A stretch of 13,836 nt of DNA. It comes from Dehalococcoidia bacterium CG2_30_46_19 (GTDB taxonomy: Bacteria > Chloroflexota > Dehalococcoidia > GIF9 > AB-539-J10). Positions 8,934-13,667 of this stretch are shown piece after piece (position 1 is the first letter of the stretch; each line of letters opens with the position of its first letter). The notes below the pieces were generated by a model. That model did no database searches, was not told the origin of the DNA, and was given only the letters and a program-made list of their open reading frames with translations. The position numbers were made by a program, and so were the translations under genes. The stretch covers positions 1 to 13,836 of the forward strand of contig MNYD01000087.1 of assembly GCA_001872925.1 (NCBI GenBank), written 5' to 3'.

Positions 8934-9824
8934 TCAGCGTGGCTGTGGTTTCAACTGCATCCATGCTGGTATGACTAAGATAAGAAGGGAAAGAATCAAA
9001 ATAGTCCCGGCACCTAGCCCGATGTTTGCGCGATTTGTCAGAGCTAACGAAAATAATATCAGGCTCGCTGAAATCAGCAGAGCCACTGCTTTGTGCCAGC
9101 GTTGTTTTGCCCTGATGAAAGCAATGGTTGCCAAAGCCAAAATGATGAAACTACCAGCTAATAATAATGTGTTTTCCTGAAGCTGTGCGCTAATGGGTAA
9201 AAGTTGACCTCCAGTGCTTGAAGAGGTTAGCCAGATAAATACTACAAGGATGGGAACAAGCATAAGTAATGTATAAAGCCAGTCCCGATTTGTTGTTTGT
9301 CTTACTATATAAGCAACGATAAATAAAGCTAATGGGATATATACCAGTGCTGCTAACCAGGTCCATCCTTGAGGCAAATAGATTAAAAGAATACCGGTAA
9401 CGATTACTGGCAGTAGATAGTATCCCAACCAGGGAAAGAGCCATACTGGCTGGTTATGCCGCCAACCATAAATCACCACACAGGTTGTTGCTATTAATAC
9501 CAGTAACAGGCAAGTAGTGTTCTGCCAGTAGTAGGAAACAAAGAGCGTGGCTACTAAAAAATGTGGTAAGGCAGCAAAAAAAGCCTCCCACCAACTTCCC
9601 TGGTTATGTACTTCACATATTTCTTGCGCTATCGATTGAACTGAGCCGAATTTCAAGGTGGCGATTCTCAGTGCCTCTTCTTCGTTAAGCCCGCCTTCTT
9701 TCAGCTCTTGGCTTGAATCTTCAAGGTGAGTAGAAATTTCTCGGATGGTCTCATCTTTAGCCGCAGAATCAATCCTCAGACAGTTTTTGAGGTTCTCCAG
9801 GTAATTGGCTAATTTGTTTGTCAC
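8934..9824 (-). CDS. HAAS-like domain multi-pass membrane protein
   Basis: A 296-residue membrane protein of unknown substrate. Residues 1-75 form a soluble, charged helical domain with a YLENLKNCL start and an EALRIATLKFGSVQSIAQEI segment. This pattern is typical of the HAAS / permease-prefix domain found next to PadR regulators. About eight hydrophobic helices follow (roughly 81-99, 104-120, 132-149, 155-173, 181-199, 217-236, 243-260, 267-286). No ATPase, transporter or enzyme motif is visible. The start is GTG (minus strand, 9824-9822), 7 nt after the padR stop and without a clear Shine-Dalgarno sequence, so translation is probably coupled to padR. By analogy with PadR-HAAS pairs, it may sense or relay envelope stress, but no function is proven. 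Confidence 0.8.
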   Translation of the reverse strand: MTNKLANYLENLKNCLRIDSAAKDETIREISTHLEDSSQELKEGGLNEEEALRIATLKFGSVQSIAQEICEVHNQGSWWEAFFAALPHFLVATLFVSYYWQNTTCLLLVLIATTCVVIYGWRHNQPVWLFPWLGYYLLPVIVTGILLIYLPQGWTWLAALVYIPLALFIVAYIVRQTTNRDWLYTLLMLVPILVVFIWLTSSSTGGQLLPISAQLQENTLLLAGSFIILALATIAFIRAKQRWHKAVALLISASLILFSLALTNRANIGLGAGTILILSLLILVIPAWMQLKPQPR

Positions 9825-9831
9825 GGTAGTA

Positions 9832-10167
9832 CTAGCTTGTTTCGGGTTGTATAACTGTTTTAATCGCGGTAGAGAAATCCTCCCACAAACTCAATTTTTG
9901 GGATAAGGCTTGGCGCCCCTTTTCTGTTATCTGATAATAGCGCCTTTCTTGTCCGGCGGGTGACTTTTCCCATTCACTCTTGACAAGCTTTCCTTTCTCC
10001 AGGCGGTGTAATGCTGGATAAAGAGTTCCTTCCTTGAACCGGAAATACCCGTTGCTACGTCTATTCAGTTCTTTTATTATCTGGTAACCGTACATAGGTT
10101 GAGAACTAATCAGGCAAAGAAGCAAGCACTCAGTGTTGCCTTTAAGCAACTCACGTTTATAATCCAT
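9832..10167 (-). CDS. PadR family winged-helix transcriptional regulator
   Basis: A 111-residue protein of the short PadR class (subfamily 2 size), a dimeric repressor that usually controls its own operon. The winged helix-turn-helix spans about 10-85, with the family hallmarks MYGYQIIKEL (25-34), FKEGTLYPALHRLEKGKLV (44-62) and RRYYQITEKGRQAL (75-88). The C-terminal helix for dimerisation is short. GAGG lies 8 nt before the ATG. It is the first gene of a two-gene minus-strand operon with the HAAS-like membrane protein. The promoter is at 10201-10229, and a mobile element is inserted 12 bp beyond its -35 box. Autoregulation is inferred from the family. Confidence 0.93.
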   Translation of the reverse strand: MDYKRELLKGNTECLLLCLISSQPMYGYQIIKELNRRSNGYFRFKEGTLYPALHRLEKGKLVKSEWEKSPAGQERRYYQITEKGRQALSQKLSLWEDFSTAIKTVIQPETS

Positions 10168-10200
10168 TGTTATGCCTCGTTTCCATAATCCTTAGTATTT

Positions 10201-10229
10201 ACCATACCATCGAAGAAAGCCTTTGTCAA
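10201..10229 (-). promoter_or_regulatory. padR operon promoter
   Basis: Read on the minus strand, there is a perfect -35 TTGACA (10229-10224), a 17-bp spacer and the -10 hexamer TATGGT (10206-10201). The predicted start near 10194 gives a leader of about 27 nt containing the GAGG ribosome binding site. The -35 box is only 12 bp from the end of the mobile element at 10242-10393, so sequences upstream of the promoter have been replaced by the element. Confidence 0.65.
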
Positions 10230-10241
10230 TCCACTCAGTGA

Positions 10242-10393
10242 GATTGTTTAGCAACCTATTCCCCTGACCCCCTTCCCTTAGCAAGGGAAGGGGGAGTGTA
10301 GATAAGAGAGGGATGAAATCCCTCTCTATAAATCTCTTCCCCCTCTCCTTTGAAGGAAAGGGGGATAAAGGGGGTGAGGTTAGTAAACACTCT
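10242..10393. mobile_element. short non-autonomous mobile element, copy 1
   Basis: A 152-bp element without coding capacity. Its left end GATTGTTTAGCAACCT and the complement of its right end, AGAGTGTTTACTAACCT, are imperfect terminal inverted repeats. It is flanked by the 8-bp direct repeat CTCAGTGA (10234-10241 and 10394-10401), as expected for a target duplication. Three internal hairpins fill it: a perfect 12-bp GC-rich stem with loop AGC (10268-10294), a central stem AGAGAGGGAT/ATCCCTCTCT with loop GAA (10305-10327), and a third stem with one mismatch (10339-10364). A near-identical copy lies at 12223-12377. The boundaries are uncertain by 1-2 bp because the duplicated bases overlap the ends. 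Confidence 0.85.
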
Positions 10394-10473
10394 CTCAGTG
10401 ACTCTCTGTACCTGGAGCGATGGAAGGAGATGTGCTACACTTCTGGTAAATTAATCAACCATTTGAGGTAGAA

Positions 10474-11715
10474 GTGAAGGAAGTAATTATAGCCAGTGTT
10501 GTGCGGACGCCTGTGGGTAATCTCGGTGATTCTTTACGAACTATTCCGGCATATGATTTAGCTGCTCTGGTTCTCAACGAAGTGGTGAAGAGGGCTAATA
10601 TAGCTCCGAACTTGGTTGACGAGGTAATCATGGCGCAGAATTACCAGAGTGGTGAATATGTAAATATTGCGCGGATGTCACTGCTTAAAGCTGGCTGGCC
10701 GGTGGAGGTGCCGGCGTTTACCGTTGATCGTCGTTGCTGTGGTGGCTTTGATGCCGTTTGTCTGGCTGCGATGGCAATTCAAAGTGGCAATGCCGATATT
10801 GTGGTTGCTGGGGGTGTGGAGAGCATGAGCACGGCTGAATTTTACATAACAGGCGATGTGAGGTGGGGATTGGGGGGAACCGGTGATATGCCTAAAGGTC
10901 ATGGACACACCTCAATGTGGGGAATACCGATGTACGACAGAATGCAGCGTGGTAGGGTGATGTCTCAACCAGAGGAAAGATTTGGCGTTTTGCCTACAAT
11001 GATGTCCTGGGCTGAAACAGCAGCTAAGCAATACGGCATTAGTAGAGAGGATGTGGATAAGTGGGCTTTATTAAGCCATCAAAGGGCGTGCGCCGCTATG
11101 AAATCGGGGAAATTTGAAGACGAAATCATTCCTGTATCAGTCCCACAACGTAAAGGCGAGCCAGTATTGTTTGCTAGGGATGAGCATCCCCGTGCTGATA
11201 CCAGCCTGGAAGCGCTTTCTAAGTTAAGAGCAGTTTTAAACGGTGTTTGCACTGCCGGTAATTCCTCTGGTGAAAATGATGGTGCTGCAGCGTGTGTGGT
11301 GATGTCAGCAGAGAAGGCTCGACAGATTGGTGTGGCGCCAATGGCTTATCTTAAATCGTTTGCCTTTAGTGGTGCTGACCCCCGCTATACCTGGAAAGCA
11401 GTTCCTACCGCGGTAAATGAAGCGTTACAAAAAGCGGGGCTTACTCTGGAACAAATTGACCTTATTGAGTTGCATGAAGCGTTTGCGGCTCAAGTGCTGG
11501 CGAATTTTACTGAGCTGGGAATAACTGAAAAGGACCGTGATAGGGTGAATGTTAATGGTTCTTGTATTGCTATTGGTCATCCACTAGGTTGTACTGGTAC
11601 TAGAATCTTAACCACGCTGCTCTATGAGATGCGAAGGCGGAATGTAAGATACGGACTTGAGGCTATTTGTGGTGGGGGTGGAATGGGTGTTTGCGGTATT
11701 TTGGAAAGGAAGTGA
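10474..11715 (+). CDS. thiolase (acetyl-CoA C-acyltransferase family)
   Basis: Thiolases make or cleave beta-ketoacyl-CoA by Claisen chemistry. The 413-residue protein has the full family fold. The nucleophile is C88 in RRCCGGFDAV, HEAFAAQ is at 334-340, the catalytic histidine is H369 in IAIGHPLG, and the second cysteine is C399 in ICGGGGMGV. Two positions are uncommon: the usual C-x-S-G around the nucleophile is C-C-G-G, and the usual N of NEAF is H, as in beta-subunits of fatty-acid oxidation complexes. The GTG start at 10474 fits the typical thiolase N-terminus (MKEVIIASVVRTPVG), although GAGGT is only 4 nt upstream. A weak promoter may lie near 10413-10441. No other beta-oxidation or ketone-body gene is nearby, so substrate and direction cannot be assigned. 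The gene ends 3 bp from convergent rnhA. Confidence 0.93.
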   Translation: MKEVIIASVVRTPVGNLGDSLRTIPAYDLAALVLNEVVKRANIAPNLVDEVIMAQNYQSGEYVNIARMSLLKAGWPVEVPAFTVDRRCCGGFDAVCLAAMAIQSGNADIVVAGGVESMSTAEFYITGDVRWGLGGTGDMPKGHGHTSMWGIPMYDRMQRGRVMSQPEERFGVLPTMMSWAETAAKQYGISREDVDKWALLSHQRACAAMKSGKFEDEIIPVSVPQRKGEPVLFARDEHPRADTSLEALSKLRAVLNGVCTAGNSSGENDGAAACVVMSAEKARQIGVAPMAYLKSFAFSGADPRYTWKAVPTAVNEALQKAGLTLEQIDLIELHEAFAAQVLANFTELGITEKDRDRVNVNGSCIAIGHPLGCTGTRILTTLLYEMRRRNVRYGLEAICGGGGMGVCGILERK

Positions 11716-11718
11716 GCC

Positions 11719-12198
11719 TCATTCTCTTTCATTATATCCTTCGTCAACAGGCAGGTTTGATTGCTGAGCAGCTTCCAGGGCAAGTTCATCGCAGCGGTTA
11801 TTTTCGGCACTTTTAGCGTGTCCTTTAACCCATTTGAATTCAACTTGGTGATACTCATATAGCTGCAAAAGTTGCTCCCAGAGGTCGGGGTTCAACGCCT
11901 TCTCCTTTCTATTACGCCGCCAATTATTCTTACGCCATCTTTCCACCCATCCTTCTGTCATTGCCTTGACTAAATATTCGGAATCGCTATAGAGCGTTGC
12001 TTCGCACTTCTCTTTGAGCGCTTTTAAACCGACGATCGCCGCCATTATTTCCATTCGGTTGTTAGTGGTTTTGCGGTAGCCCCCGGATAATTCCTTTCTA
12101 CGTCCTTTATATAATAGGACGACCCCGTAACCACCAGGTCCAGGATTCCCCAGGCAAGCACCATCGGTGTAAATAGTTACACTCTTAAGTCGTTCCAT
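11719..12198 (-). CDS. rnhA: ribonuclease HI
   Basis: RNase HI cleaves the RNA strand of RNA-DNA hybrids, removing R-loops and primer RNA. The 159-residue protein has all catalytic residues: D12 in IYTDGACLGNPGPGGYG, E50 in NNRMEIMA, D72 in LYSDSEYLV, D137 in NRCDELA, and the flexible-loop histidine H127 in WVKGHA. The basic handle region (W84-R97) is present as in the E. coli type. The ATG at 12196-12198 has no purine-rich ribosome binding site, and a consensus extended -10 ends only 13 nt upstream, so the mRNA probably has a very short leader. The stop lies 3 bp from the thiolase stop, leaving no room for a terminator between these convergent genes. Confidence 0.96.
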   Translation of the reverse strand: MERLKSVTIYTDGACLGNPGPGGYGVVLLYKGRRKELSGGYRKTTNNRMEIMAAIVGLKALKEKCEATLYSDSEYLVKAMTEGWVERWRKNNWRRNRKEKALNPDLWEQLLQLYEYHQVEFKWVKGHAKSAENNRCDELALEAAQQSNLPVDEGYNERE

Positions 12199-12211
12199 GT
12201 AGGTGAAATTA

Positions 12212-12220
12212 ATTATAACA
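12212..12220 (-). promoter_or_regulatory. rnhA extended -10 promoter
   Basis: On the minus strand the sequence reads TGTTATAAT (12220-12212), a perfect TGn plus TATAAT extended -10. No good -35 hexamer is found 16-18 bp upstream, where mobile element copy 2 begins. The predicted start near 12205 leaves a leader of about 7 nt. Most of this box lies in the left 8-bp duplication of the element (12215-12222). Confidence 0.6.
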
Positions 12221-12222
12221 GA

Positions 12223-12377
12223 GATTGTTTAGCAACCTATCCCCCTGACCCCCTTCCCTTAGCAAGGGAAGGGGGAGTGTAGATAAGAGAGGGGTTTCAC
12301 CCCTCTCTTAATAAATCTCTTCCCCCTCTCCTTTGAAGGAAAGGGGGATAAAGGGGGTGAGGTTAGTAAACACTCTC
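12223..12377. mobile_element. short non-autonomous mobile element, copy 2
   Basis: A 155-bp copy of the element at 10242-10393, in the same orientation. It is flanked by the 8-bp direct repeat ATAACAGA (12215-12222 and 12378-12385), different from that of copy 1, so it inserted independently. The two copies differ mainly in the central hairpin. Here the stem is AAGAGAGGGGT/ACCCCTCTCTT with loop TTC (12285-12309), against a GAT/ATC stem top with loop GAA in copy 1. It lies between divergent rnhA and rnc and separates the two promoters. Confidence 0.85.
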
Positions 12378-12388
12378 ATAACAGATAG

Positions 12389-12418
12389 TTGAGCAAGCTA
12401 GGCTTTTGTTGCTATACT
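12389..12418 (+). promoter_or_regulatory. rnc promoter
   Basis: A -35-like TTGAGC (12389-12394) lies 18 bp before the -10 hexamer TATACT (12413-12418). The predicted start near 12425 is only about 2 nt before the rnc ATG. This agrees with the absence of any ribosome binding site there and suggests a leaderless transcript. The promoter starts 4 bp after the right target duplication of mobile element copy 2. Confidence 0.5.
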
Positions 12419-12426
12419 TATAACTC

Positions 12427-13125
12427 ATGGTTGAGTTGGACCACTGTCAACAAGCTCTGAATATATCCTTTAAGGATAAATCTTTATTGTTGCAAGCCTT
12501 GTCACATAGTTCTTACTTGAATGAAAACCAGGACTTCTCTTTGCCGAGCAATGAGCGGTTGGAGTTTATTGGTGACGCTGTGTTTGGACTTGTGATAGCT
12601 GAGAGGTTGTATAGTGAGTTTCCCGAGTTCGATGAAGGGTGGCTAACTGCGATACGGGCTTATCTGGTTTGTCAGGATACTTTAGCTGAAGTAGCTTCTT
12701 CCCTCAAGCTTGGTGATTGGTTCTTAATGGGGAAGGGTGAGGATGCCAGTGGGGGAAGAAGAAAGCAAAGCAACCTGGCAAGCGGTCTGGAAGCTTTGAT
12801 TGGTGCTATATACCTTGACCAGGGGTTATCTCGGGCCAGGAAATTTATCTTCAAGCAGATTGAACCCTTCCTGGAGAGGGTGAAGAGGGGGAAGGTTAGT
12901 CTTAACTATAAAGCGTTATTGCAGGAGTTTGCGCAGAGGGAGAAGATGTCACTGCCGGTTTACCATGTAGCGCAGGTTATTGGGCCTGATCATGATAAAC
13001 GATTTACTGTTGAGGTTATGATGGACGACAAGGTCATCGGCGTTGGCACAGGCAAAAGTAAGAAAGCTGCTGAGATGGAAGCATCACAATTAGCCTTGGC
13101 GAAAGTGAGGTGTAACCATGGGTAG
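12427..13125 (+). CDS. rnc: ribonuclease III
   Basis: RNase III cuts double-stranded RNA, as in rRNA precursor processing. The 232-residue protein has the nuclease domain (about 5-150) with the signature NERLEFIGDAV (E43, E46, D50) and a C-terminal double-stranded RNA-binding domain (about 158-230) ending in GKSKKAAEMEASQLAL. In the second metal-binding motif, ASGLEALIGAIYLDQG, E122 is conserved, but the usual aspartate three residues earlier (E. coli D114) is S119. The rest of the active site looks intact, so activity may be retained, reduced or lost. The ATG at 12427 lacks a ribosome binding site but gives a normal N-terminal length. The gene overlaps the following small ORF by 8 bp. Confidence 0.95.
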   Translation: MVELDHCQQALNISFKDKSLLLQALSHSSYLNENQDFSLPSNERLEFIGDAVFGLVIAERLYSEFPEFDEGWLTAIRAYLVCQDTLAEVASSLKLGDWFLMGKGEDASGGRRKQSNLASGLEALIGAIYLDQGLSRARKFIFKQIEPFLERVKRGKVSLNYKALLQEFAQREKMSLPVYHVAQVIGPDHDKRFTVEVMMDDKVIGVGTGKSKKAAEMEASQLALAKVRCNHG

Positions 13126-13258
13126 GCGAGATTTCAGTTGGAGAGAACGGAAGAAGCCAAAGAAAACGGTGAAGAAGCCTCAGGCGATACCGGAGATGTT
13201 GCCCCAGGTAGAAGTAGAGGTAATCAAGAAGAGGAAGAAAGAACCCGAGGAAGAGTAA
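13118..13258 (+). CDS. small charged protein of unknown function
   Basis: A 46-residue ORF not assigned to a known family. It starts with MGRRDFSWRERKKPKK, has a Pro-rich middle (PQAIPEMLPQ at 21-30), then a VEVEVIKKRKK stretch and an acidic end EPEEE. No membrane helix or Cys motif is present, and it is probably mostly disordered. Its ATG lies inside the end of rnc (8-bp overlap, different frame), with GAGGTG at 13106-13111 as a well-placed ribosome binding site, so it is very likely translated with rnc. The Lys/Arg-rich start suggests nucleic-acid or ribosome contact, which is inference. I recall similar small ORFs in related genomes but cannot confirm this. Confidence 0.7.
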   Translation: MGRRDFSWRERKKPKKTVKKPQAIPEMLPQVEVEVIKKRKKEPEEE

Positions 13259-13261
13259 GGG

Positions 13262-13384
13262 GTGACAGCTTACTTAAGCCTTTATCGCAGTGGCGAGCTG
13301 CGTGATCGGGTAGAGGCTGCCCGGTCTTTGTTGCGAAACTGTCGTGTTTGCCATGAGCCTCATCCTTTGCTACTGAGGCTCTAA
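13262..13384 (+). pseudogene. N-terminal remnant of a radical SAM (PflA-like) enzyme
   Basis: A 40-codon reading frame beginning at GTG encodes AYLSLYRSGELRDRVEAA (3-20) followed by LLRNCRVC. This resembles the N-terminus of a family of PFL-activase-like radical SAM proteins, where YLxLYxSGEL is followed by a C-x2-C-P-R-x-C motif. Here the similarity stops after C27-x2-C30, and the frame ends 10 codons later, with no radical SAM domain in any frame. It is in the same frame as the 46-codon ORF, separated by TAA and one codon. Its end contains GAGG (13375-13378), the ribosome binding site of the acylphosphatase gene. It is most likely a deletion relic; a short expressed peptide is possible. Confidence 0.5.
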
Positions 13385-13385
13385 A

Positions 13386-13667
13386 GTGGAAAACATAGCT
13401 CATCTTTCCGCTAGAGTTTACGGTTATGTGCAGGGCGTTAACTTTCGCTATTTTGTCATCCGTGAAGCCACGTATTTGGGTTTAACAGGCTATGTTCGCA
13501 ACCTACCCGATGGTGCTGTGGAAGTTGAAGCTGAAGGGGATAAAAATCAATTGCAAGAGCTGGTGGAGCAACTAAAGGTAGGTCCCCGTGGAGCTCGAGT
13601 AACAGAGGTGGAAACAAGCTGGTCAGGCTACTCAGGGGAATTCGACAGCTTTGAAGTAAGATATTGA
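13386..13667 (+). CDS. acyP: acylphosphatase
   Basis: Acylphosphatase hydrolyses carboxyl-phosphate bonds such as that of acetyl phosphate. The 93-residue protein is of normal length, with the signature GYVQGVNFRYFV (13-24) carrying the phosphate-binding catalytic R21, and GYVRNLPDGAVEVEAEG (35-51) carrying the catalytic N39. The C-terminus FDSFEVRY is typical. The start is GTG, supported by GAGG 7 nt upstream, which lies inside the preceding relic ORF. The gene probably ends the rnc transcription unit. Its TGA stop (13665-13667) overlaps the first bases of a mobile-element-like terminus. Confidence 0.95.
   Translation: MENIAHLSARVYGYVQGVNFRYFVIREATYLGLTGYVRNLPDGAVEVEAEGDKNQLQELVEQLKVGPRGARVTEVETSWSGYSGEFDSFEVRY

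Noticed and set aside
10268..10294. The perfect 12-bp GC-rich stem of the element as an intrinsic terminator.
   Set aside because: No run of T follows the stem on either strand (GAGTGTAG on one side, TCAGGGG on the other), so classical termination is not supported.
10430..10471. A 13-codon ORF just before the thiolase gene, preceded by AAGGAG.
   Set aside because: The AAGGAG directly touches the ATG, leaving no proper spacing, and the peptide is not recognisable.
10242..12377. The repeated hairpin units as a CRISPR array.
   Set aside because: Only two long copies about 2 kb apart with target duplications; there is no short regular repeat-spacer pattern and no cas gene.
10234..12385. The two element copies as ends of a composite transposon carrying the thiolase and rnhA genes.
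   Set aside because: The outermost flanks (CTCAGTGA on the left, ATAACAGA on the right) do not match, while each copy has its own perfect duplication. Two independent insertions explain this better. Recombination between the direct copies remains possible but is not shown.
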